DNA of 64,000 bases, taken from UBA10646 sp003456175 (GTDB lineage: Bacteria > Bacteroidota > Bacteroidia > Chitinophagales > Chitinophagaceae). The DNA lies in contig DALYLQ010000003.1 of NCBI GenBank assembly GCA_031976225.1, positions 49,904 through 113,903 of the forward strand, read 5' to 3'. Positions within the stretch are counted from its first letter, which is position 1. Each line of letters opens with the position of its first letter. The notes under the pieces are model-generated. The model made no database searches and was not told the DNA's origin. It worked only from the letters and a program-made list of their open reading frames with translations. The position numbers and the translations under genes are program-made. Shown here piece after piece: positions 51,759-61,439 of this stretch.

Positions 51759-54176
51759 ATGAGAAAGTTTGAAATTTATATCAATAAAGAACGGAGGAAA
51801 GAAAAGCCTAAATCAAATGAAGTTGGTAAAATAGCATGTAGTATTGATTCTAAAGCTTTTGTAGATGTAAATGAGTTTTTTAATATGGTTGTACAGCCGT
51901 ATAGCTATACGTGGTTTGGAGGAAAATACGAGATTTCGAAAGGTGCACCATCAAAAGATAATTGGTTGTGTACTTCTGTTATTGCTTTAGATTTTGATAA
52001 GTTATCAAAGGACTTTAGTATAGAGAAAGCAGTTAATAGGTTCAGAGATGTTGGTATCATACCTCAATTCTGGTATGAAACATTTTCAAGTAATGAAGAT
52101 GTCAAAAGTTACAGAATCGTTTATATTCTTGATGAGCCAATTGATAATAGAATGTGCTTGGAGGGATGCCTAGAGGAATTATATACCTATTTCGAGAATT
52201 GTGACACATCTTGTAGAAATATTAATAGATTTTTTTTCGGAGGAAAGAGCGGTAAATTAATACACACAAATTTGATATCAACCAAGTTATTTATAGAGTA
52301 TCTTTCTATTTCTAAAATTTCAAAAGCTAATAAAAGGACTCGAGTTATTAATAGATATTATAACTATATAGAGAAAATGGTACAAAATGAGGACTCTGCA
52401 TATACTAATAATAGTACAATCTCAGAATGTGCAAAAATTGACGAATGTTATTCCAACGAACCCCCCAAATATTTATTAAAATTTAACATAAATGAGATGC
52501 GGAAGAAAATCAAAATTCTAGACGAGTTTCTTGATGGTAAATGGTTACATCATCCTCAGCTTTTTGGGTTAGCTACTAATATGCAATACATTAATGGTGG
52601 CCAAAAATTGATGATAGAAACAATGAATAATTTTAATAAAAAGGGAGTCACTCAATATACGTCTGCAAATTTCTCAATTTTCACCTATTTGAAAAAAGTA
52701 ACTTATAAACCAATGTGGGTTAAGAACTTTTCTAAATTAAAGGAAGATTCTAATCTTAAAGATATTATATCAGAAATGTCTACACAGCGTGGTATGGTTG
52801 AAGTTAAAGAATCGTTTTTTAAAGATGAATTAGAGAATGTAGAAACTGAGTTTAAGAATAAGTTTCAAAATATTATTGAAAATGGAATAGAGGGTAAAAT
52901 ATATATCATCAAAGCACCGGTTGGTATTGGAAAAACTCAAAATCTCATTAATCTAAAAAATGTTGTTGTGGCCGCTCCAACGAATAATCTAAAAGATGAG
53001 ATTGGTAATCGTATGCAATCGAAATTTGTAATAACCCCTCCTAAGCCTTATTTTAAGGATATTGTGCATAATGAAAATCTAAACAGTTTTTACGATAGCG
53101 GATATTACAAAAAGGCAAAACAATATTTATACAATTTAAGTAATAGGAAAAAAGGGAGTGAGGACGCACAAGTAGCTAAACTTTATCTACATAATCTAGA
53201 TTCCGCACTTAAATCATCAGATACTGTTATAACTACACATAAAAGAGTTCTCGTTAGTTCATTTAATCATAATACACTAATTTTCGATGAAGATCCATTG
53301 CAATCAATGACCTCGATTGGAAAAGTTACAATTAATGACCTTAAGGGTTTAAAGAATATAGGAATTGATATTCCAAATAGCATGAAAACTTTTATCGATT
53401 CTTTAAACAAAATGCCAAGTGGCGTTTTTATTCCTTTGGATTTTAAACACGAGCTTGATTTGATATCCGATAGACTAATATTTGTAAAAAAGGAAATAGT
53501 TCAATTTTTTACAGCTGTAGGATTTATAAAAGAAATAGAAGATGAGAGTACGCTATATTTTCTGTGCCTGCAAGATATGCCTTTTAATAAAAAAATAATA
53601 ATTTTATCAGCATCAATACCAACCTATATATATGAGCAGTTGTATAAAGATAGAGTTGAAATCATAGAATTAAGCGATGTAAAACAGAAGGGTGAAATTA
53701 TACAATATACAAACAGATCTTATTCCAGATGTAGTATAAACTATACTCAACAAACTCGTACAATACCGAAGTTTAACATGCCAGTGATAACCTTTAAAAG
53801 CACAAATCATATATTCAATAGTAAGCCACTAGATATATACTTTGGAAATTGTGCGGGATATGATACTTTAAAGGGTAGAGATATTGTCGTCCTTGGAACT
53901 CCTTATCACAATGTTTATTTCTATTTGCTTTTTGCAGGATATTTCAAATTAGATATTTCAGATGATTTTAAAATGAAGCAACAAGAAGTAGAATATAATG
54001 GTTTTTTGTTTAAATTTAATTGTTTTTCTAATCCCTTAACACGGATTATACAGCTCCAATTAATTGAAGGAGATTTAATCCAAGCCGTTGGTAGAGCAAG
54101 AACAATTAGAACAGATGCGAAAGTACATCTATATTCCAATCTACCTTTAAGAATGAGTACTACTATTAAATGGTAA
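51759..54176 (+). CDS. Primase-like domain fused to an SF2 helicase (replication protein)
   Basis: The 805-residue protein probably replicates the element. The N-terminal part (about 65-185) has the D-x-D pair CTSVIALDFDKL (78-80) followed by SYRIVYILDEP and NRFFFGG, resembling the archaeo-eukaryotic primase (AEP) superfamily. From about 380 comes a helicase: Walker A IIKAPVGIGKTQN (386-393), motif II LIFDEDP (510-513), motif III LSAS (617-619) and motif VI QAVGRARTIRTD (775-786). AEP assignment is moderate; the helicase is clear. It is divergent from the excisionase gene. Confidence 0.75.
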   Translation: MRKFEIYINKERRKEKPKSNEVGKIACSIDSKAFVDVNEFFNMVVQPYSYTWFGGKYEISKGAPSKDNWLCTSVIALDFDKLSKDFSIEKAVNRFRDVGIIPQFWYETFSSNEDVKSYRIVYILDEPIDNRMCLEGCLEELYTYFENCDTSCRNINRFFFGGKSGKLIHTNLISTKLFIEYLSISKISKANKRTRVINRYYNYIEKMVQNEDSAYTNNSTISECAKIDECYSNEPPKYLLKFNINEMRKKIKILDEFLDGKWLHHPQLFGLATNMQYINGGQKLMIETMNNFNKKGVTQYTSANFSIFTYLKKVTYKPMWVKNFSKLKEDSNLKDIISEMSTQRGMVEVKESFFKDELENVETEFKNKFQNIIENGIEGKIYIIKAPVGIGKTQNLINLKNVVVAAPTNNLKDEIGNRMQSKFVITPPKPYFKDIVHNENLNSFYDSGYYKKAKQYLYNLSNRKKGSEDAQVAKLYLHNLDSALKSSDTVITTHKRVLVSSFNHNTLIFDEDPLQSMTSIGKVTINDLKGLKNIGIDIPNSMKTFIDSLNKMPSGVFIPLDFKHELDLISDRLIFVKKEIVQFFTAVGFIKEIEDESTLYFLCLQDMPFNKKIIILSASIPTYIYEQLYKDRVEIIELSDVKQKGEIIQYTNRSYSRCSINYTQQTRTIPKFNMPVITFKSTNHIFNSKPLDIYFGNCAGYDTLKGRDIVVLGTPYHNVYFYLLFAGYFKLDISDDFKMKQQEVEYNGFLFKFNCFSNPLTRIIQLQLIEGDLIQAVGRARTIRTDAKVHLYSNLPLRMSTTIKW

Positions 54177-54617
54177 AGTCAAAATTTGTCGTAAGAAATT
54201 TATATAAACCCAATATTCTAAATTAAAATGAAAGCTTATTTTCTTTTGATTAAGACATTCCCTTCTTTATTTTCTGGTGAAAATTTAAATATTATGTAAG
54301 TAATCTGTTATAATGATACTTTCAAAAAGTACGCTATTAACTTCAGAATATTTCGAATTAATTATGTGTAGTGTTACAGTTTCGCCAGAAAAAATTTGAC
54401 TCCAATAAAGATCTAGACTTCCTGAAATAATAATTCATTTTAAGAAGTGTCTTGGGGGGAGGAGGGACCCGTATCCCCCCTTCCTTACCTAGGATAGTTT
54501 TCAAAAGTAAAGTAGCTCAATTTCTTTAAAAAAATTCTAAAAATTTTTTACTAGTTTTTGGTAAAATCATATTTCTCATAGCGAAAAGATGGAACTATTT
54601 GCCTCGAATATTTTGGA
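54177..54617. other. 441-bp AT-rich spacer with a G/C-rich inverted sequence
   Basis: No ORF of note. A short G-rich block, CTTGGGGGGAGGAGGGACCC at 54451-54470, is followed by GTATCCCCCCTTCC at 54471-54484; the G6 and C6 runs can pair. In this AT-rich setting it stands out and could be a terminator for the primase gene or an origin-associated structure. Neither is shown. Confidence 0.3.
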
Positions 54618-55091
54618 TCATATTCCGTTAATAATCTCCACACACTTGGTTACTGAATATGGAAGAAATATTTGAGGTATTTTAAATTTAACTTCATCAA
54701 CGTTAACTATAATTCTATTATCATCATTTACAGCTAATAAAGAGGAATAGGATTTTTTTAAGCAAAGTGCTTTAAGTTTTTTTACCTTTTTATTTCTGAA
54801 AAATTTAGTTATATATATTATTAATATTATTATGAAATAGAAGACGGTGATAATTATAGCTGAGCTTGTAAATTCATTATCGAAAAGTATACAATATCCG
54901 AATAAGCTCATTAGTGCTATAGTTAAGTATTTAATATACCTATTATAATATTCTGCATATACGTCAATTAGTTCTAATAGTAGGGTGTGACTATCTATTG
55001 ATCTTGTATCTATTTTCTTGTCCTTCTTTTGGAAATAATAATAGACGATAATAGTTATTACGATTATCGTTGCTAATTTGATAAATTCCAT
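54618..55091 (-). CDS. Small membrane protein of unknown function
   Basis: A 157-residue protein with three hydrophobic helices (about 5-20, 54-70 and 76-98), a Lys-rich loop (FFRNKKVKKLKALCLKK) and a soluble C-terminal part (about 115-157). No family recognised. It is AT-rich and Ile/Lys-rich like its island neighbours, and divergent from the LytTR regulator gene. Confidence 0.6.
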   Translation of the reverse strand: MEFIKLATIIVITIIVYYYFQKKDKKIDTRSIDSHTLLLELIDVYAEYYNRYIKYLTIALMSLFGYCILFDNEFTSSAIIITVFYFIIILIIYITKFFRNKKVKKLKALCLKKSYSSLLAVNDDNRIIVNVDEVKFKIPQIFLPYSVTKCVEIINGI

Positions 55092-55246
55092 AATCTTTTT
55101 AGTTGAAATTAGTAGAGAAAAATAATTTTCTCTATGGTACTTATTTAACGTAACATTTTTTTATTTTGCTAAATAATAAGAAAAACGATTATAGGATAAA
55201 TTCTGCTGATATTATTTATCCTCAATAGTACATTGAAATAAAAGAT

Positions 55247-55927
55247 ATGTCATTGAAATATAGGATTTTAATAGTTGATGATGAGGACGGTGGGCGTCAA
55301 GCGCTCAGAATTCTACTTGAAAAATGCTTTTGGGCATATATTAAGGATATGGCGTATGCACGAGATTTTGAAGAAGCTAAAAGCAAACTAGCAAATAGTA
55401 GTTTTGATATTATATTCCTGGATATAAATCTTAAGGGATTATCTGCTTTTGAATTGCTATCTACCCTCCCACCAGTATCCACACTTTTTTTTGTAACAGC
55501 CCACTCAGAGTTTGTACTTCAAGCACTTAGAAATAAGGCCTTTGACTATCTCCTAAAGCCTTTAAAAGAGGATGACTTGAGAGCTTCTTTAGACAGATTT
55601 GTACGTGATCAAGAAGTTAATAACATTACTAGAACATTCCAACTTCGTTCTCAAGCTCTTAATATAGTATTACCGCAAAATGAGATTGTATATGTCGAAG
55701 GTGATGGGCCCTACAGCACAATTTTTACAAAAGAGGATCATTATAAAATTGCAAGAACTATAAAATCCATAATTAATGAACTAAGTTCTGATTTCATTAG
55801 AATTCATAAATCATTTGTGGTCAATAGGAAGTATATGAAAGGGTATACTTTAGAAAAGTTAATCCTAAGCAATAATCAATGTCTACCTGTTTCAAGAAGG
55901 GGCTACAAAGCATTGGCTTCTTTATAG
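55247..55927 (+). CDS. LytTR-family response regulator
   Basis: A 226-residue regulator. The receiver domain (1-120) has acidic residues in LIVDDEDGG, the phospho-acceptor Asp in DIIFLDINLKG (59) and Lys in LLKPLK (104). The LytTR DNA-binding domain (about 132-226) has IVLPQNEIVYVEGDGPYSTIF and FIRIHKSFVVNRKYM. Its 3' end overlaps the sensor kinase gene by 49 bp, so the two are made together, and it is the cognate partner of that kinase. Confidence 0.93.
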   Translation: MSLKYRILIVDDEDGGRQALRILLEKCFWAYIKDMAYARDFEEAKSKLANSSFDIIFLDINLKGLSAFELLSTLPPVSTLFFVTAHSEFVLQALRNKAFDYLLKPLKEDDLRASLDRFVRDQEVNNITRTFQLRSQALNIVLPQNEIVYVEGDGPYSTIFTKEDHYKIARTIKSIINELSSDFIRIHKSFVVNRKYMKGYTLEKLILSNNQCLPVSRRGYKALASL

Positions 55928-58752
55928 CTACACTTTTATATCTCAATATTAAAGTTTCCTCACAGCCTGTTTTTTTAGAGCCTGAATTGAGCGTTACAAG
56001 TGGCTTAAATTCGAATAGTATAAGAGCAATTGTTAAAGACTCATCAAAACGAATTTGGTTAGGAACTGATCTTGGTTTAGAAATTTGGAATAATACATCT
56101 AAATTTCAAGAATTGATAGATACGATAAATAATCATTCAGTTTGGACACTTGCCTTCTATAAAAGATATGCTTTGATTGGCACAAGACTAAATGGACTAT
56201 TTATTTATGACACTGTTATTAACAAAATCGTACAGCATTTAGATTCATCTAGAATTGGCCTATGTAGAAGATTTCGTGTTATTGGAGACAGTATTTTTTT
56301 GGCAACAAAATCTGATCCGGTACTAATTTTTTTTAGAAATGGAATTTTTGAAGCTAAAAAATTAAAATCTAACTTAGAGCGAGGTTTTATTACTGATTTC
56401 GTTAAATGGAATGAGAAAATATACGCAACTGTATATGGCGAGGAGAAGTCTCTTGTCCGAGAACTAAATAATGATAGGTTTATAATAGCAGAAGATTATT
56501 CTCTAGCCAGTACTAATATTGTTCAGCTTAGTGGGAGCTTTGCTTTATTAGTTATAGACACCAATTTATTCATTGGTGGTGAAGGTTCGTTTAAAGCTGT
56601 CTCCAAAGATGGAAATATTTTTACGAAATCATTAGTGCATGTTAGATCGAAGAATCCATTACCTATATGGGACATAGCTAACGTTGCTGGAAATCCATTT
56701 TTCACAGTAGGTAATCCAGACGGTGAAAACGAAGGAATGATTTTTACAAATATGCAATCGCCCGAATCGGAAATTAAATCAAATTTTTATGGGCAATCAT
56801 TGTATTACGATGCTATAGAAAGTGCTTTATGGGCAGGTACGATTAATAGAGGTTTGTTTTACTGGCCATTTGCCTCTAATGCAACACTAAAACCAAACCC
56901 TAGTAAGGATGATAACTTTGTATTTGAAGTTTTGAATGACGAGCAGCTCTTAGTATACACTTTAAACGGTGTTTCAATTTTCAATTTAAATAGCAGATCT
57001 AGTAAGGAAATATATAGAAGAAAGAGTAATAGTTATAGAGATGATGTAGTTCTTGCAAACTTGTATAATGACACTTTAGTAGTATTAACAAGAAATAAAG
57101 TGGAGGTAGTTGTTATAAATAAAAAATCAATAGCATTATACTCTTTTATTGATAAGCAGAGAGATTTTGCAAATTACAAGTACATCAGAAAGATTGGTTG
57201 CGAACTACACTTATTTACAGCTTTTAATGACGAAATTTTTATTGTAGACATTAGTTCAAGGAAAGTAAAAGAAAAAAGAGGTAAGTCGACCCTACCTAGG
57301 GGTATGGTACTTCCTAGCGGTAAATTTTTATATCATTCCCTTTACTCCGGATTTTATATCTATGATACGATAGGACATTCACTGAATATTCCAATAGGAA
57401 ATGTTGAGTCTTTCACATTTTGTAACGATACATTATGGGTACTTAATGGAGGGTTAGTAACTACTTATAAATTCAATCAGGTTACTTATAAAGCAAAATA
57501 TTTGTTCGATTGCGATCTGAAAGCAAAATTTAATACTTCATGGATGCCCACTTGGATATGTCAACTACAGGGAAAAATCTATTGTGGAAACAAAAAGGGT
57601 TTAATGCTTCTTGATAACAAAAATGCTATTCCTATTGGTTATGTTTATATCGGCAATTATTCAGAAGGGTCGCCTCCTAAGGTTGGAAAAACTGCTCTTT
57701 TCTTTGATCATGGTAATTATATTACTAAAATAAGTTCCCAACAGCTTGATTCAACGATAAGTGGAACTATAAAAGAATTTAAGATAGTACCTGAGCAGTC
57801 GGTTTTTAAAGGTTCTCCGTTTAATATTTTCTTTCAGGATGAAAACTATAGCTTACAGAATCATTCACTGAAATTAATAGAAATATGGAATAGCGATAGT
57901 TTGATCTTTTCTATTCATTCAATCGACACTAGTATTAGTATTACTAAACTCTTTGAAAAGGGAGAGTACACTATAAAATGTTATTCAAATGGTAAGCTTA
58001 TTGGTGAAAAGTCATTTGAGATAAAAGTATCAATTACTTCAACCCCTACTTTCTATATAGCAGTATCACTTTTTGTGATTTTATTTTTTGGACTTCTTTT
58101 TAAATATTATTTAGATCGTAAGAGTTATCAAAAATATATGCTGGAAAACCGGTTACAGCTATTGAAGCAAAATTTAAATCCTCATTTCATATTCAACTCA
58201 CTAAATCTTATATATAGTCTTGTGCTACAGAATAAAAATGAAGTTGCTGTCCGAACAATTAATACGTTTTCTGATTTACATCGTTATTACCTTGAAAATA
58301 TAAATAAGCAAAGAATCTCTTTAGAACAAGAACTTACTTTTATCGATCGATACCTAAAAATGGAGGCAGAAAGAGTTGCCATTGATGATCCATTTATTTA
58401 CAATATAAATATAGCAGTTCCCAATATTGTAAAAGAAATATATGTTCCACCGATGATTTTGCAACCTATTGTTGAAAATGCAGTTAAATATGCTTCTTCA
58501 GAGAAAAGTGATCGTAGAATTTGGATTGATTTAAAATTAGACGACGGTATTATAGTTATTTCGATTGAGAATACATTGTCTCCGCTTAAACATATTATAC
58601 ATGGTAGCAAAATTGGTCTGACCCTAGTCAGAGAGAGAATTGATATATACAATCGATCAAATTATGGTTCTATTCAAATTAGTGAATCTATGTTAGCTGT
58701 GCATACTGACTTTGGTTATCGTTCAGAGATAAGAATATTAGTAAAACGATAA
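55879..58752 (+). CDS. Beta-propeller sensor histidine kinase of the LytS type
   Basis: The 957-residue kinase starts in the regulator's last 49 bp (ATG 55879). A signal sequence (about 12-28) is followed by a large periplasmic region of two-component-propeller repeats (about 40-640; IRAIVKDSSKRIWLGTDLGLEIW is the first). A Y_Y_Y-like domain (about 640-715), one membrane helix (about 718-740) and the His_kinase domain come next. The phospho-acceptor His 769 lies in NLNPHFIFNS, and QPIVENAVKY (N box, Asn about 867) and the glycine-rich KIGLTLVRERI are present. The propeller is of the kind that senses glycans or cell-surface ligands in Bacteroidota. Confidence 0.9.
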   Translation: MSTCFKKGLQSIGFFIATLLYLNIKVSSQPVFLEPELSVTSGLNSNSIRAIVKDSSKRIWLGTDLGLEIWNNTSKFQELIDTINNHSVWTLAFYKRYALIGTRLNGLFIYDTVINKIVQHLDSSRIGLCRRFRVIGDSIFLATKSDPVLIFFRNGIFEAKKLKSNLERGFITDFVKWNEKIYATVYGEEKSLVRELNNDRFIIAEDYSLASTNIVQLSGSFALLVIDTNLFIGGEGSFKAVSKDGNIFTKSLVHVRSKNPLPIWDIANVAGNPFFTVGNPDGENEGMIFTNMQSPESEIKSNFYGQSLYYDAIESALWAGTINRGLFYWPFASNATLKPNPSKDDNFVFEVLNDEQLLVYTLNGVSIFNLNSRSSKEIYRRKSNSYRDDVVLANLYNDTLVVLTRNKVEVVVINKKSIALYSFIDKQRDFANYKYIRKIGCELHLFTAFNDEIFIVDISSRKVKEKRGKSTLPRGMVLPSGKFLYHSLYSGFYIYDTIGHSLNIPIGNVESFTFCNDTLWVLNGGLVTTYKFNQVTYKAKYLFDCDLKAKFNTSWMPTWICQLQGKIYCGNKKGLMLLDNKNAIPIGYVYIGNYSEGSPPKVGKTALFFDHGNYITKISSQQLDSTISGTIKEFKIVPEQSVFKGSPFNIFFQDENYSLQNHSLKLIEIWNSDSLIFSIHSIDTSISITKLFEKGEYTIKCYSNGKLIGEKSFEIKVSITSTPTFYIAVSLFVILFFGLLFKYYLDRKSYQKYMLENRLQLLKQNLNPHFIFNSLNLIYSLVLQNKNEVAVRTINTFSDLHRYYLENINKQRISLEQELTFIDRYLKMEAERVAIDDPFIYNINIAVPNIVKEIYVPPMILQPIVENAVKYASSEKSDRRIWIDLKLDDGIIVISIENTLSPLKHIIHGSKIGLTLVRERIDIYNRSNYGSIQISESMLAVHTDFGYRSEIRILVKR

Positions 58753-58815
58753 TAATATTCATAAATATTTAATATGTTAATTAACATTTGTCTAATGTAT
58801 GATATTCCTTATTTG

Positions 58816-59772
58816 TTATGGCAATGCCGTTACTACTAAAATTAATGTTACAACTGAATATAAAAATAAAGTACTATAAAATATCCAGCGTTCATAAATC
58901 TTATTATCTGCTAGCTTGCTTCTATTTTCATAGATAGTTACTATTGTAAGAAATAGTAGAAACAGAACTGTAACAACGTGTAATTGATCTGATAGATTTA
59001 AGGATGTACTTTCTGGCAGAATATTATCCGTTATATATTTATTTGAAATCGTCCCGAACAACCCTCCCACAATTAATGCAAATTTTGGCTCAAAGGAGTC
59101 ATTCGAAATGAAAATACTACAGCAAGCAATTAAAAATGAAATAAACATGGCTATAAAAATTTTGAAAAATAATCCAAGGGGTTCTCTTGCTAATTTGAAT
59201 GTTATTCCAACTGTATTTACCTTGTAATCTCGTAATCTTGGATCGCCAAAACTTGTTGGATACACGGTTATAAAGTTTTGTATAGCTGGATTAGAACTTA
59301 GCTTCCAATCATTTGGTATTTTTACACGATTGAGTATAGATGTGTTATCAATTTCGAAAACAGTACTGTCACTATCATCATCTGTAAACTCAATGTTCAT
59401 TTTAATATTTTCTGTGTCGAAGGGAAATTTTTTAGAATCATATTCATGGAGCAACTCTACCATAACCTCAATTTCAGACCAGTAAAGTGTATCGGAATCA
59501 GGTCTAATTATCATTTCTTCATGGTTCAGATATTCTTCGTAGTTTACTTGGCCTATAAAGTCCAAATATCTGTTTAATTCATAAATTTTTTTCTTGCTAA
59601 CAGCCCAGATAAACATTGAAGTTTTATAAGTTCCTTTCTTATAGTCTATATCGAATATGTGATTTATATAGAATCCTACTTTTAAAGTGTCTTTAGCTAT
59701 TTGTGCACTAATGCTATTTCCAAACAATGAAACATAGAAGTATAAAAGAAGGCATATCGATTTGCTTTTCAT
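58816..59772 (-). CDS. Pentameric ligand-gated ion-channel-like protein
   Basis: The 318-residue protein has a signal peptide (about 1-23), a beta-rich extracellular domain (about 28-195) and four hydrophobic helices (about 203-225, 228-250, 262-282 and 294-316). DTLKVGFYINHIFDIDYKKGTYKTSMFIWAV and the Cys-less loop FPFDTENIKMNIEF resemble bacterial pLGICs such as GLIC and ELIC, where YPFDxQ-type loops replace the Cys-loop. Order of domains and length agree. The channel-lining helix is divergent (SFEPKFALIVGGLFGTISN), so conduction is uncertain. No neighbour suggests the ligand. Confidence 0.55.
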   Translation of the reverse strand: MKSKSICLLLYFYVSLFGNSISAQIAKDTLKVGFYINHIFDIDYKKGTYKTSMFIWAVSKKKIYELNRYLDFIGQVNYEEYLNHEEMIIRPDSDTLYWSEIEVMVELLHEYDSKKFPFDTENIKMNIEFTDDDSDSTVFEIDNTSILNRVKIPNDWKLSSNPAIQNFITVYPTSFGDPRLRDYKVNTVGITFKLAREPLGLFFKIFIAMFISFLIACCSIFISNDSFEPKFALIVGGLFGTISNKYITDNILPESTSLNLSDQLHVVTVLFLLFLTIVTIYENRSKLADNKIYERWIFYSTLFLYSVVTLILVVTALP

Positions 59773-59985
59773 ACTTTTTTAAGTTATTCAGAACTGTCCA
59801 GTTAAATATTCTGTTAACATAAATCAAATTTGTCAATAAACTTTCAGTAGATGTAAAATTATTAGATTAATAAAATAAATGTTGATACGATAAACGCAAG
59901 AGCACCAATGCTTTTATGCTTGTATGTTCAATAATTATCAATGATTTATTAGTTTAATTAAATTAAAAATTAAATTTACTTGTCT

Positions 59986-60152
59986 ATGTCTGATATTTCT
60001 TGTCCAAGATGTAACGAATTAACAAAAAAAGGAGGGTACAAATTTTGGCAAATAATAATTGCTATATGTTTTTTCCTTCGGGATTATTAGCGCTTCTAGC
60101 AGAAAGAGATCCGACTACGTGCCGTAGGTGTGGACATACGTGGCAGGGTTAA
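59986..60152 (+). pseudogene. Small zinc-ribbon membrane protein, apparently frameshifted
   Basis: From ATG 59986 the frame reads MSDISCPRCNELTKKGGYKFWQ, then a helix, and is lost after IIAICFF. The next frame continues with PSGLLALLAERDPTTCRRCGHTWQG to a stop at 60150. Adding one T to the TTTTTT run near 60068-60073 joins them into a 55-residue protein with two CxxC motifs and one membrane helix. A homopolymer error in the assembly is the simplest reason. Confidence 0.6.
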
Positions 60153-60324
60153 TTGCATAAAATTAAGCATTGTTGTGCATCGCCCTACATTGGATATATG
60201 AAATTTATACCTAATAGTATAGTTTTTTTTAACTAAGCACGTTAATATAAAATCAGCACCTCAAATTGGAAGTTTTAAGAATGATCTGTGCAAACATTGA
60301 TTTTTTTGTTTTATACCTGGGAGA

Positions 60325-60642
60325 TTGTTTAGCAGATTTACTTCAAATGCTATAAGGCAGTATCAAATTGCTGTTGTTCTTAGTAATGTTATAATAATGT
60401 ACTTTTTGACGATGCATCAAGATAATGTTATTCATCTACTAGGATTGTTGCCACATTTCTGTATTTTCAATTTTTTTGTTTTTGATTGTCGTGGCTGTGG
60501 TTTTACTACAGCTATTATAGAATCGATAGCAACAAATGAAATATCTAAAAGCAATTTTTTAGCAATACTTTTGATTATCAACATATCCCTACAAATTGTA
60601 TGCAATTTATGTAGTATTATTTTCTCTGCTTTTACTACCTAA
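60325..60642 (+). CDS. DUF2752-like small membrane protein
   Basis: A 105-residue frame from a TTG codon; no ATG is available before residue 25, so the start is uncertain and the N-terminus may be incomplete. It has hydrophobic segments (about 14-31 and 75-100) and FVFDCRGCGFTTAIIESIATNE (about 51-72), which matches the CPxCGxTRA pattern of DUF2752 with changes. Function is unknown. Confidence 0.5.
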   Translation: MFSRFTSNAIRQYQIAVVLSNVIIMYFLTMHQDNVIHLLGLLPHFCIFNFFVFDCRGCGFTTAIIESIATNEISKSNFLAILLIINISLQIVCNLCSIIFSAFTT

Positions 60643-60888
60643 TTACAGAACTTTCTACTAGTAATTCAGAAAGTGATCGTACACACTATGATGATCTCTT
60701 GGATTTCGAGTTTGCTTTTGAAGTAAAAAGAATTGCTTATTACTTAGTTTTACGTTTGATAAATAGTTTGTTTATATAATTAGAGTTATTTGGTATGCCC
60801 TTGTGTTGAATTTATATTTAAGCAAAATTTTTATCAATTTTGTTCGATAATAATAAATCATAATCAATAATTATATAATTTCTACGAA

Positions 60889-61197
60889 ATGAATAATTTA
60901 TTAATTTTAATTTGTGTGTTGCTTAATTTCGGCCTGTTGAATGCCCAAAAAGTATATAAGACTTCAGTTAAATCAGAAGCAGATAAAAAGATTTATGTAA
61001 CTACAATTAAGTCCGAAGCAGATATGCTAGTCTATGAAACAAGATTTAAATCAGAAGCTAAACCCTATTCTGGTTTGTGGTTCTGGACTACAATCAAATC
61101 TGAAGCTGATTGGAAGATTTATTTCACTAAACTCAAATCTGAAGCCGACTTGAAAATTTATATCACCAAGTTTAAATCTGAAGCTGGACCAAAATAA
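60889..61197 (+). CDS. DUF6150-like exported protein with KSEA repeats
   Basis: The 102-residue protein has a signal peptide (1-19, ending LLNAQ) followed by short repeats of the type IKSEADxKIY, about six times (KSEADKKIY, KSEADMLVY, KSEAKP, KSEADWKIY, KSEADLKIY, KSEAGPK). The repeats form near-regular beta hairpins of about 12 residues. This is the pattern of DUF6150 proteins, which I believe are small exported beta-proteins of unknown function. Confidence 0.7.
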   Translation: MNNLLILICVLLNFGLLNAQKVYKTSVKSEADKKIYVTTIKSEADMLVYETRFKSEAKPYSGLWFWTTIKSEADWKIYFTKLKSEADLKIYITKFKSEAGPK

Positions 61198-61439
61198 ATT
61201 AGCTCACAGAATGAGGTCAGAAAGGTTCAATTCTTTTGGTATTTATCAAAATTTATGGTAAAATCATCAACTTCATTAGGAAGTAAATCGGTATCAAAGC
61301 ATCAATAATATATTTTATTAGACACGCATTTTAGTTGAAATTATATATACACTAATTCCTAATTAAATGTATGTAGGAATAGTTCATGCGATCAAAAAGT
61401 ATTACGAAAAAATTATCAACTTTAAATCATAGAAATTTT

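Noticed and set aside
60643..60888. Open stretch ending near 60778 (...STSNSESDRTHYDDLL...)
   Set aside because: No start codon and no family; possibly a decayed remnant, too weak to annotate.
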